9,048 bases of DNA, taken from an archaeon. GTDB lineage: Archaea; Methanobacteriota; Methanobacteria; Methanobacteriales; Methanobacteriaceae. Positions 1 through 6,407 of the stretch are shown here, piece after piece. The position numbers were made by a program, and so were the translations under genes. The notes beneath the pieces are model-generated. The model searched no databases and was not told the DNA's origin. It saw only the letters and a list, made by a program, of their open reading frames with translations. How positions within the stretch are numbered: the stretch's first letter is position 1; each line of letters starts with the position of its first letter. The stretch covers positions 1 through 9,048 of the forward strand of contig JAKSUF010000045.1 of assembly GCA_024409145.1 (NCBI GenBank), in the 5' to 3' direction.

Positions 1-3000
1 TCTTATAAAGAAAAAATTGCAAATAATGAAAAAGAATTTAAAGAAAGAATCAAAAAAGAAAAAGAAGAAATTTCAAGAATTAAAAAGACAAATGAAGTTG
101 CAAAGAGATGGACTGATGCAGAAACAAAAGAAAAGATTAAAGAAATAAAGGAACAAGAAGCTAAACGTTTAAAAGAAACTATTAAAACTCAAAAAGAAAA
201 AACAAAAGCTAAACGTACAGTAAAAGAATTAAAAGAATCTATTACTAAAGGTTCAAAAGAATTATCAAGTATGTTATTAAATCCTACTGATAAGAAACAT
301 ATTCCTGAAAACTTTAGAAATGAATTAGCAGAGTTCCTATCTTATTTAGATTTTTCTACTGATAGACAAGGCGATAAAAGAGTTCTTGACTTAATGAAAT
401 TACATTACACATATTTAGAAATTCAAAGTAAATCACCTGATGCAGATTTATTTACATTTACTGATGGTGAAGTTGCAAACTATAATTTATTTGATGAAAC
501 TGTTTCTCAAATGATGAAAGAATTAAATGGTAAAAGAATTGCTGACATGGATGTATTTGAATTAAGTTACATAGATACAATTATTAAATCTATTAGTACA
601 AGAATTAAAAATGCAAACAAAATATTCTTAGAAGGTCGTGCTTTAGAAATTAGTGAAGTTGTTTCAGAATCTTTAAAAGGATTAAAACAAAATGCTGATT
701 ATATGGGTGGACCTGCAAATCCTTACTTTGCTGGTATGAGTAATATGTTACGTATGCAAATGTTAAGACCTGTAGATTTCTTTGAAACAATAGGATTAAG
801 TAATATATATTCAGGACTAAGAAAATCTTATGATGATTATATTGATAAAATAACTATTGCAAAAGACTTTATTGAAAATAATATTTTAAATGATAAACAA
901 TTACTAAACCAAATCAATGATGAAAAATTGTATGAGTTCCAATTAGAAAATGGACAAACAATTAGTCTTACAAAAGGACAATTATTAACACTTTATAATA
1001 CAAATAAACGTGAACAAGCTAGAGGTCATATTTATGGATTTGGTATAAAACCAGCTGATGCTGTTGTAAAATCTAAGGAAATAGACAAACAAGGAAATCC
1101 AACATGGAAAGTAGGATTAAAGAGAACTGTTCATTATTCACCTACACAAGTAACAATAAATGATGTAAATAATATGATTAACTCTTTATCAGAAAAAGAA
1201 AAACAATTTGCTGATAATATTATGAACTTCTTTAATACTTATTCTAAGGACTGGATAAATGAAACTACACTTAGATTATATGGTTATGAAAAAGCAACTG
1301 CTGAAAACTATTTCCCTATATTTACTGATAGCAATTTCTTAGATACAAACTTTGATGTATTTAAAATAGATCCTACAATAAATAACTGGGGTTCATTAAA
1401 AGCAACTCAAACAGGGGCTAAAAATGCAATTATTATTAAAGATATTTTAGATATATTTACTGAACATGTATCAAAGAGTGCTATGTTTGGAAGTTTTGCT
1501 GAATCAGTAGATGCAACAAAACGTGTAATAAATTATAAATCTATGCAAGACGGTAGTATTAAAGATATAATGGATACAAAATTCGGACATATTGCTTTTG
1601 ATTATTTAAAGAACTTTATGTTTGATGTACAAGCTGGTATGAGAACTGAAAAATCACCTGCTATGGTAACTGAATTAATGAAAATGTATAAAGCTTCAGT
1701 AATTGGTGCAAACTTACGTTCAGTAGTTCAACAACCTACAGCAATAACAAAAACATTAGCTTATATTGATCCTAAATATCTAACTACAGGAATATTTAAT
1801 AAATCTGATGCTGAAGAAATGTATAAGTATTCAAGAATAGCAAGATATAAACATTGGGGATTTAGTAATATGGATATTGGTAGAGATTTAAAATCTATCA
1901 TGTTAAATGAACGTGCATTAACTGACTGGGCTTTTGAAGGATTACAAGTAGCAGATGATGTCACATGGGGTAAAATATGGAATGCTTGTAAATTAGAAAT
2001 TGCTGATAAATATCCTGAATTATTAGATAATAAAGATGATTATTTAAAAGCTGTTGCTAATAGATTTGATTACATTATTGATAAGACACAAGTTGTTGAT
2101 AGTGTATTCCATAAAGCTGATGTGTTAAGACAAAAAGATGGAATGTGGAAAGTTGGTACTGCATTTATGAGTGAACCTACTTCAAACTATTCTATGTTTA
2201 TTTCTGCTTTATATGATTATAAGAAAACTAAATCAGAAGAAAGTTTAAAACAATTAAGACGTTCTACTACTTCAATGTTATTAACAGGATTTAATACAGC
2301 TCTAACATGTACATTATACGATATGTTATGGCGAAACTTAAAACTTGTTGACGACGATGACGATGATGAAGCATTCTTAACTAAGTTATGGAAAAACTAT
2401 ATTGATCAATTTGCATCAATGATTCCATTCTTAAAAGATGTAATTAGTTACTTTGAAGGATATAAAGTTGAACGTATGGAATATCAAGGTATTGCTAGAT
2501 TTGTTTCAGCAAATACTAAACTAATGGATTATTGTAAAGCAGTATTAAGTAATGAAGATTCTATGAAAGCAAATACATTACCTGTACTTATCAAAAATGA
2601 AATTGCTTCATTCTGCGACATGATTGGTATTCCAGTAAATGATACATTAAGAGAAATTGATAGTGCTATAAATGTAGGACTAGCAGGAACAAAGAATTAT
2701 TCATTATTCTACTCTTATAATACATTACAATATAATCCTGAATATTCTACAAACAAATCTAAGTTCATGGATATTTTATGGGATGCTTACAAGAATTATA
2801 AAAAAACTGGTGATTCAAGTGATTTCTATTTTATTAAGAATGACTTAGAAGAACGTTACGGATATTCTGAAAAATATATTCAAGATTCATTAAAGAATAG
2901 AGAAATAAAAGATATTCAAAATAATAAAGATTTACAAAAATCTTATAAAGAATATATTAAAACAGGTGATTCAACAAAAATCACAAAAGAAGTAAATGAT

Positions 3001-3246
3001 TTAATTGAATCAGGAAAAAATGTAAAAATTATAAATAAAGCATTAGAAAATATGAAAAAAACTGAAAATAAATCTGATGTAAATATGGATATTAAATATC
3101 CTACACCTGAAAAAGCTGCTAAGGCTTATGCAAAAGGTGATGTAGATTTAGCAAATCAAATAGCAAATGCTTTACTTGAAAAAGATTATACGAGAGATGA
3201 AATCATAAATGAAGTAAATGCAGCATTAGAAAAATATAGAAAATAA
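1..3246 (+). CDS. Large phage protein, polyvalent / internal virion type (5' end missing)
   Basis: The frame is open from the first base, so the gene starts upstream; the ATG at 271 is internal and has no convincing ribosome binding site. The visible 1,081 residues begin with about 90 Lys/Glu-rich, probably coiled-coil residues, followed by a segment IPENFRNELAEFL, a VVQQPTA motif (nt 1723-1743), an FMSEPTSNY motif (about nt 2164-2190), a hydrophobic stretch (about nt 2272-2343) and six Asp in a row (nt 2350-2367). Three diverged repeats of about 45 residues end the protein. From memory, these motifs recur in very large proteins of gut Firmicutes phages and prophages described as polyvalent proteins, some of which are thought to be packaged and ejected with the DNA. 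That role is inference. Its place just before the lysis cassette fits the end of the virion gene block. No catalytic motif is recognised in this part; enzymatic domains, if any, would lie upstream. Confidence 0.85.
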   Translation, partial: SYKEKIANNEKEFKERIKKEKEEISRIKKTNEVAKRWTDAETKEKIKEIKEQEAKRLKETIKTQKEKTKAKRTVKELKESITKGSKELSSMLLNPTDKKHIPENFRNELAEFLSYLDFSTDRQGDKRVLDLMKLHYTYLEIQSKSPDADLFTFTDGEVANYNLFDETVSQMMKELNGKRIADMDVFELSYIDTIIKSISTRIKNANKIFLEGRALEISEVVSESLKGLKQNADYMGGPANPYFAGMSNMLRMQMLRPVDFFETIGLSNIYSGLRKSYDDYIDKITIAKDFIENNILNDKQLLNQINDEKLYEFQLENGQTISLTKGQLLTLYNTNKREQARGHIYGFGIKPADAVVKSKEIDKQGNPTWKVGLKRTVHYSPTQVTINDVNNMINSLSEKEKQFADNIMNFFNTYSKDWINETTLRLYGYEKATAENYFPIFTDSNFLDTNFDVFKIDPTINNWGSLKATQTGAKNAIIIKDILDIFTEHVSKSAMFGSFAESVDATKRVINYKSMQDGSIKDIMDTKFGHIAFDYLKNFMFDVQAGMRTEKSPAMVTELMKMYKASVIGANLRSVVQQPTAITKTLAYIDPKYLTTGIFNKSDAEEMYKYSRIARYKHWGFSNMDIGRDLKSIMLNERALTDWAFEGLQVADDVTWGKIWNACKLEIADKYPELLDNKDDYLKAVANRFDYIIDKTQVVDSVFHKADVLRQKDGMWKVGTAFMSEPTSNYSMFISALYDYKKTKSEESLKQLRRSTTSMLLTGFNTALTCTLYDMLWRNLKLVDDDDDDEAFLTKLWKNYIDQFASMIPFLKDVISYFEGYKVERMEYQGIARFVSANTKLMDYCKAVLSNEDSMKANTLPVLIKNEIASFCDMIGIPVNDTLREIDSAINVGLAGTKNYSLFYSYNTLQYNPEYSTNKSKFMDILWDAYKNYKKTGDSSDFYFIKNDLEERYGYSEKYIQDSLKNREIKDIQNNKDLQKSYKEYIKTGDSTKITKEVNDLIESGKNVKIINKALENMKKTENKSDVNMDIKYPTPEKAAKAYAKGDVDLANQIANALLEKDYTRDEIINEVNAALEKYRK

Positions 3247-3252
3247 TAAAAT

Positions 3253-3285
3253 GTTGTCGTTTTAAAATTTAATATAATTTATAAT
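3253..3285 (+). promoter_or_regulatory. Putative late promoter P1 (GTTGTCG-N20-TATAAT)
   Basis: TTGTCG lies at 3254-3259 and TATAAT at 3280-3285 with exactly 20 bases between. The same two boxes at the same spacing recur at 3364 and 5208. A second TATAAT lies at 3273-3278 but does not keep the shared spacing. Spacing of 20 is too long for an ordinary sigma-A promoter, so GTTGTCG may be an activator site or be read by a modified polymerase. Transcription would start near 3292 and meet a terminator at 3335-3362, giving only a short RNA. Confidence 0.6.
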
Positions 3286-3291
3286 TTAATT

Positions 3292-3362
3292 GGAACACCT
3301 CCAATTCTATAAATACTATTGATTAATTCTCAAGAAGTGCTAGAATAATCTAGCACTTTTTT
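3292..3362 (+). ncRNA. Candidate ~70-nt small RNA with anti-Shine-Dalgarno-like 5' end
   Basis: The segment between promoter P1 and the terminator at 3335-3362 holds no open reading frame of note. An RNA starting near G3292 would begin GGAACACCTCCAATTCTA, very close to the conserved 3' tail of bacterial 16S rRNA (GGATCACCTCCTTTCT). At the DNA level AATTGGA (3288-3294) and TCCAATT (3300-3306) form an inverted repeat around ACACC, but a transcript starting at 3292 keeps only part of the left arm. C-rich loops that pair with ribosome binding sites are known from Firmicutes small RNAs such as RNAIII and RsaE. Existence and function here are inferred only from the promoter-terminator layout; it could instead be an untranslated leftover between operons. 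Confidence 0.4.
3335..3362 (+). terminator. Rho-independent terminator before the lysis cassette
   Basis: A perfect 10-bp stem AAGTGCTAGA / TCTAGCACTT with an ATAA loop is followed by a run of T (3357-3362). It would end both the large-protein mRNA and any transcript from P1. The T run directly touches the GTTGTCG box of the next promoter. Confidence 0.9.
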
Positions 3363-3395
3363 GTTGTCGTTTTTATGATGTACATATTTTATAAT
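3363..3395 (+). promoter_or_regulatory. Putative late promoter P2 for the lysis cassette
   Basis: TTGTCG at 3364-3369 and TATAAT at 3390-3395, again 20 bases apart, matching P1 and P3. Transcription would begin near 3402, about 30 bases before the first lysis gene, which has an AGTGAGG ribosome binding site at 3419-3425. It starts right after the preceding terminator, so the lysis genes appear to have their own late promoter. Confidence 0.65.
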
Positions 3396-3432
3396 GTAAT
3401 TAGTTAAGTTTTAAAGAAAGTGAGGTTTATGT

Positions 3433-3750
3433 ATGGATAACATTGAAAGTATTGTAGTTAGACATGACGAAAAAATAAAGGTTCATGATGAAAAACTTAA
3501 TTCACATGAAAATCAAATAAATGATCTTAAATCAGTTACTTCAGTTATATATGAATTATCTGCAAATATGAATAATCTTATAGAACAAATGAAAGAAATG
3601 AAAAAAGATATTTCAGAAATAAAGTTTGAACCTTTAAATGAACAAAAAGCTACTAAACGTAAAGTAATAGATACAATAATCACTACATTAGTAGGTGCTT
3701 TAGTTGGTGGTGCAATAGCTTTAGTTGTTATGTATATTAAAATGAGTTAA
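3433..3750 (+). CDS. XhlA-like coiled-coil membrane protein (lysis cassette)
   Basis: This 105-residue protein has a charged, heptad-rich N-terminal part (about residues 1-70, with the repeated HDEK) and one hydrophobic helix at the C-terminus (about 79-102, GALVGGAIALVVMYIK). This layout is that of the haemolysin XhlA family, small membrane-associated proteins next to holin and endolysin genes, which in Bacillus phage PBSX help in lysis. The start at 3433 is preceded by AGTGAGG at a 7-base gap; an ATG four bases earlier is out of frame and stops at once. It is the first gene after promoter P2. Family membership rests on layout and position rather than a diagnostic motif; another accessory lysis protein is possible. 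Confidence 0.65.
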   Translation: MDNIESIVVRHDEKIKVHDEKLNSHENQINDLKSVTSVIYELSANMNNLIEQMKEMKKDISEIKFEPLNEQKATKRKVIDTIITTLVGALVGGAIALVVMYIKMS

Positions 3751-3948
3751 ATGAAAAATAGTAAAAAATTAAAATTCTCTAAACTTATAGTTTCAGCTGT
3801 AATTGCATTAAATATCCTTTTTACAATAGGTGTATTTATCGTTTTTTGTATTACAGGAAATGAACCAAATGCTCTTGTTGTAGCTTGGTTTGCATGGACT
3901 ACAGGTGAATTATGGATGTTAGCAGATTTAAAGAGTAGGGAGGTATAA
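3751..3948 (+). CDS. Small two-helix membrane protein of the lysis cassette
   Basis: The 65-residue product has two predicted membrane helices (about residues 10-34 and 40-58) joined by a short GNEPNAL turn, with a positively charged start, so both ends are probably inside the cell. The second helix carries WFAWTTGELWML, a pattern I remember from unnamed small proteins beside holins in Firmicutes phages. Its ATG follows the previous stop without a single base between, and no ribosome binding site is visible, so translation is probably coupled to the upstream gene. A holin, pinholin or antiholin role is possible from size and place, but is not shown by the sequence. Confidence 0.7.
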   Translation: MKNSKKLKFSKLIVSAVIALNILFTIGVFIVFCITGNEPNALVVAWFAWTTGELWMLADLKSREV

Positions 3949-3950
3949 CT

Positions 3951-4301
3951 ATGGATATTACATTTATACTTGAGTTTGTGATTACATGTATAAGTTTATT
4001 ATTCACAATGTGTTTATTACCTTATTTTGAAAATAAATTTGGTGTTGAAAAAATAACACATGTATTTGAAATTGTTAAAATTGTAGTACGTTCAGTTGAA
4101 CAAGTTACAAAGTTAGAAGGTGCTGGTAAAAGTAAAAAGGCTGAAGTTATTAGAAGATTAAAAGAAGATTATAATATTGTTCTTGACGAACAAATTATAT
4201 CTGATTTAATAGAATCAGCTGTACTAGACATGAATAATGAAATTATTAAAATGAAAGAAGAAAAAGAAAATCACGAAAAAGAAAATGAAGTAAAAGAATA
4301 G
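3951..4301 (+). CDS. Phage holin, LLH family
   Basis: The 116-residue protein has one N-terminal membrane helix (about residues 4-25), then an amphipathic region with IVVRSVEQ, GKSKKAEVIRRL and SDLIESAVLDMN, and a Lys/Glu-rich tail. Helix, VxxVEQ, KK.EVI and L[IE]xAV in this order match the Lactobacillus phage LL-H holin family. Holins gather in the membrane and open it at a set time so that the endolysin reaches the cell wall. The ATG is 7 bases after AGGGAGG (3937-3943), which lies in the end of the previous gene. The endolysin follows at 9 bases. Confidence 0.85.
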   Translation: MDITFILEFVITCISLLFTMCLLPYFENKFGVEKITHVFEIVKIVVRSVEQVTKLEGAGKSKKAEVIRRLKEDYNIVLDEQIISDLIESAVLDMNNEIIKMKEEKENHEKENEVKE

Positions 4302-4310
4302 GAGGCTGCT

Positions 4311-4946
4311 ATGGTAGAAAAATATTCTTTAAAATTTAATGGTACAAACAATATTACTAAACATTTTAAAGTGAAAGAATTTGCTTCTTATCAAGGTAAT
4401 ATTGTATATTCTGATAATGTTTTAATAGATACATTAGTTACTGATATTCTTGAAAAGCTTTTTGATTATATGAGTGCTTATAAAATTGTTATAACTTCAG
4501 GTTATAGAACATCTGCTCATGAAAAAGCTGTTGGTAACAAAAGTGGTACAGGTTATCATGTTAAAGGTCAAGCTGTAGATATTAATGTATGGAAAAATTC
4601 AAAAACAAGATATAATTCAAAAGATATTGCTATTGCTTTAGAAAATCTAGGGTGGAATAGAGGAATTGGAATTATATCAGAAACAGCTGTACATGTAGAT
4701 TCAAGAGATAATTTATATTGGTTTGATGAACGTTACAACTGTAATTCAATTAAAACAATAAAAGGAACAAATAGTTGGTATGATTATTTTGGTGTAAAGA
4801 AAACTGATCCCGAACTTGAAAAAGCAATTAGTAAATTATCTAGTAAAAAAATAATTGATAAGAAGTTTTGGACTGATAACTATAATACTGAACTAGGTAA
4901 AGCTTGTATTAGAGATTTACTTATTAAGTTTAGCAATTATATTTAA
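4311..4946 (+). CDS. Endolysin, peptidase M15-type
   Basis: A 211-residue cell wall hydrolase. The N-terminal domain (about residues 15-160) is of the zinc peptidase M15 family, which cuts peptide bonds of peptidoglycan. SGYRT is at 63-67 and the metal-binding set is H83 (in HVKGQAVD), D90 and H128 (in HVD). A helical C-terminal segment of about 45 residues (KAISKLSSKKIIDKKFW, then FSNYI) resembles short tails seen on other Firmicutes phage endolysins, perhaps for wall binding. There is no signal peptide, as expected for a holin-released enzyme. AGGAGG overlaps the holin stop, 5 bases before ATG. It is the last late gene before attP. Which bond it cuts (L-Ala-D-Glu or D-Ala-D-Ala) cannot be told. 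Confidence 0.88.
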   Translation: MVEKYSLKFNGTNNITKHFKVKEFASYQGNIVYSDNVLIDTLVTDILEKLFDYMSAYKIVITSGYRTSAHEKAVGNKSGTGYHVKGQAVDINVWKNSKTRYNSKDIAIALENLGWNRGIGIISETAVHVDSRDNLYWFDERYNCNSIKTIKGTNSWYDYFGVKKTDPELEKAISKLSSKKIIDKKFWTDNYNTELGKACIRDLLIKFSNYI

Positions 4947-4952
4947 TAGATT

Positions 4953-4976
4953 TTTGCCCAAAAATTTGCCCAAAAA
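4953..4976. repeat. Left arm-type integrase sites (2 direct repeats)
   Basis: TTTGCCCAAAA occurs at 4953 and 4965, 12 bases apart. The second copy belongs to the 15-mer AAATTTGCCCAAAAA, present twice more on the right arm. A weaker form, AAATGCCCTTA, is at 4994-5004. Such repeats are bound by the N-terminal arm-binding domain of integrases. Confidence 0.8.
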
Positions 4977-5036
4977 AATGATTCTAATCTTGCAAATGCC
5001 CTTAAACATTAGGTTTTTCTAAATTTACCTATTGCT

Positions 5037-5092
5037 CTGCTAAGGGTGTAGTGCGAGAAATTGCAGCGAGGGTTCGAATCCCTCTTTCTCCG
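5037..5092 (+). tRNA. Partial tRNA-Ser(GCU), 3' half only (attP core)
   Basis: The segment begins with anticodon loop CTGCTAA (anticodon GCT, 5039-5041), continues with the right anticodon-stem strand GGGTG, a long variable arm typical of tRNA-Ser, T arm GAGGG-TTCGAAT-CCCTC (5068-5084), right acceptor strand TTTCTCC and discriminator G5092. No D arm, left anticodon strand or left acceptor strand precedes it, and no CCA follows. It cannot fold into a tRNA alone; it is phage-borne identity with the host gene, restoring it at integration. Confidence 0.9.
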
Positions 5093-5098
5093 TTAAAT

Positions 5099-5131
5099 AA
5101 AGGGTTTGCGAGAATTTGCAAATCCTTTTTT
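5099..5131 (+). terminator. Rho-independent terminator directly after the tRNA half
   Basis: AAAGGGTTTGC (5099-5109) pairs with GCAAATCCTTT (5118-5128), 11 bp with one G-T pair, then a T run to 5131. It sits 7 bases after the tRNA end, so it would end the restored tRNA transcript in the lysogen and the late transcript in the unintegrated phage. Confidence 0.8.
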
Positions 5132-5162
5132 GTTGGCTTTTAATGGTCCTAAACGGTCATTA

Positions 5163-5197
5163 TTTGCCCTAAATTTGCCCAAAAATTTGCCCAAAAA
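5163..5197. repeat. Right arm-type integrase sites (3 direct repeats)
   Basis: TTTGCCC starts at 5163, 5174 and 5186, spaced 11 and 12 bases, so about one helix turn apart. The last two lie in exact copies of AAATTTGCCCAAAAA (5171-5185 and 5183-5197), the same 15-mer as on the left arm (4962-4976). Confidence 0.82.
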
Positions 5198-5206
5198 TTT
5201 TACATA

Positions 5207-5239
5207 GTTGTCGCATTAAAAATAATTTTATTTTATAAT
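5207..5239 (+). promoter_or_regulatory. Third GTTGTCG-N20-TATAAT promoter (P3)
   Basis: TTGTCG at 5208-5213 and TATAAT at 5234-5239 are 20 bases apart, like P1 and P2. It points rightwards from the attP arm toward the 3' end of the minus-strand integrase gene, with no plus-strand gene downstream. The product would be a short RNA of about 80 nt ending at the hairpin at 5308-5329, or an antisense RNA to the integrase if that hairpin is read through. Confidence 0.5.
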
Positions 5240-5300
5240 TTATTTGTAGCTGTTTATATTGGCTATTTATATATACTGTTTTAATACCTTTTAGTACACT

Positions 5301-5334
5301 AAAAAAAAGACCTACTTATTAGTAGGTCTATTTT
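5301..5334 (-). terminator. Terminator of the repressor-integrase operon (possibly two-way)
   Basis: A perfect 9-bp stem AGACCTACT / AGTAGGTCT (5308-5316 and 5321-5329) with a TATT loop. On the minus strand it is followed by a run of T (complement of A5301-A5308). The integrase stop codon (5328-5330) overlaps the stem. On the plus strand only TATTTTAATATTT follows, so termination in that direction should be weaker. Confidence 0.85.
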
Positions 5335-6407
5335 AATATTTGTGTAAGTTTATCACTTGCTATTTTATGTTTTTCATCTAGTGCATGAACATATATTGAT
5401 GTAGTAGATATATTTGCATGTCCTAAATATTCGGAAACTGATTTTACATCTATACCATTTGCAAGTAATAATGTTGCAGAAGTATGTCGTAGATCATGAA
5501 ACTTAATTCTAGGTAATGATGCTTTATATTGTATTCTATGTAACTTTTCTACTATATCTCTATCAGCTTTTATAAATATAAAGTCTGAATCTTGTTTTAA
5601 TTTTTTAATCATTTTGATTATTTCATCATTTATTGTTACTATTCTATTTGAGTTTACTGTCTTTGTTTTTGAAACTGTATCAGTTCCATTTACTTTTAGT
5701 CTTGTACGTTGAATATGTATTGTTTTATTTTTAAAGTCTATGTCTGACCACTTTATTCCATATATTTCAGAACGTCTTAATCCTGCATAAACGGCTAGTT
5801 TAATTGCTAGTTGTGTTTCAAGTGTTTCATCTTGCATATTATCAAATAATATTTTTACTTGTTCAGCTGTATAGAATTGCAAATTCTTAACACGTTCATC
5901 TTTAAATGTAACTTTGACTTTATCACATGGATTATTTTCCACTAAATCCATTCTAAGGGCATAATTGTATATACTTGATATGTAATTATATAATTTCTTT
6001 ATAGTGGCTTGTGATAGTGGTTTACGAGTTCTAGGTGATATTTCTTTTTTAAATTCGTTTATCATTTCGTTTAATACTATAGGTGTTACGTGTGAAACTT
6101 TATAGTTACCTATTTTAGGTAATATCTTAGAGTTCAATGAAATCTTTGCATTTTTTACTACTTCAGGTGTACAGTTTGTTTTATAGTAATTATCAAACCA
6201 TAATTGAGTAAGTTCAGTAAATGTTAAAGTAGCATTATATAAATCAGTTGTTTCATTACAATTTATCTCTTTGATTATTTTATTTGCTATTTGTTTGGCT
6301 TCAGTTATATTTGCTGCTTTTATATTCTTTGAGTGCATTACACCTTCGTGCATATATCTTAATCTAAATGTACCTTCTTTTACCTTATATATGTTACCTG
6401 ATTTCAT
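5328..6407 (-). CDS. int: Tyrosine integrase (site-specific recombinase)
   Basis: The 359-residue enzyme joins phage attP to the bacterial tRNA-Ser site and, with an excisionase, reverses this. An AP2-like arm-binding domain fills about residues 1-48, a helical core-binding domain about 60-160, and the catalytic domain about 175-355. The full catalytic set is visible: R211 (YAGLRRSEI), K247 (SKTKT), H304 and R307 (HDLRH), H330 (LGHANIS) and nucleophile Y339, matching lambda Int in order and spacing. The AP2-like domain is the usual partner of the direct repeats seen at attP. The ATG overlaps the repressor stop by one base (TAATG), with AAAGGAAA just before it, so both are made from one mRNA and translation is probably coupled. 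The gene ends inside the terminator stem. Confidence 0.96.
   Translation of the reverse strand: MKSGNIYKVKEGTFRLRYMHEGVMHSKNIKAANITEAKQIANKIIKEINCNETTDLYNATLTFTELTQLWFDNYYKTNCTPEVVKNAKISLNSKILPKIGNYKVSHVTPIVLNEMINEFKKEISPRTRKPLSQATIKKLYNYISSIYNYALRMDLVENNPCDKVKVTFKDERVKNLQFYTAEQVKILFDNMQDETLETQLAIKLAVYAGLRRSEIYGIKWSDIDFKNKTIHIQRTRLKVNGTDTVSKTKTVNSNRIVTINDEIIKMIKKLKQDSDFIFIKADRDIVEKLHRIQYKASLPRIKFHDLRHTSATLLLANGIDVKSVSEYLGHANISTTSIYVHALDEKHKIASDKLTQILK

Larger units (their letters stand above)
4951..5197. other. attP: Phage attachment region attP (integration into tRNA-Ser)
   Basis: A non-coding stretch between endolysin and integrase with the parts of a tyrosine-recombinase attP: two direct arm-type repeats on the left, a core formed by the 3' half of a tRNA-Ser(GCU) gene at about 5037-5092, and three arm repeats on the right. 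Crossover probably falls in or near the anticodon loop, since the left anticodon-stem strand (5032-5036, TTGCT) does not pair with GGGTG. After integration the host tRNA keeps a functional 3' half supplied by the phage. Exact edges need the bacterial attB. Confidence 0.85.

Noticed and set aside
271..273. ATG at 271 as the true start of the large gene
   Set aside because: The same frame is open without a stop from base 1, with coding-like Lys/Glu-rich sequence, and there is no clear ribosome binding site before 271.
1761..1964. A 67-codon minus-strand open reading frame inside the large phage gene
   Set aside because: It lies wholly within a long, well-supported plus-strand gene, has no ribosome binding site of note and resembles nothing known; it is a shadow of the real frame.
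3273..3278. The first TATAAT (13 bases after TTGTCG) as the real -10 of P1
   Set aside because: The second TATAAT at 3280 preserves the 20-base spacing seen in the other two copies, so it is the better candidate; the first may be chance in AT-rich DNA.
5037..5092. A complete, working tRNA-Ser gene
   Set aside because: Only the part from the anticodon loop onward is present; bases 5032-5036 cannot pair as the left anticodon stem and no D arm or 5' acceptor strand is found.
4953..5197. CRISPR array from the TTTGCCC repeats
   Set aside because: Repeats are short and only 11-12 bases apart with no spacers of suitable size, and they flank a tRNA core beside an integrase, which fits arm-type sites.
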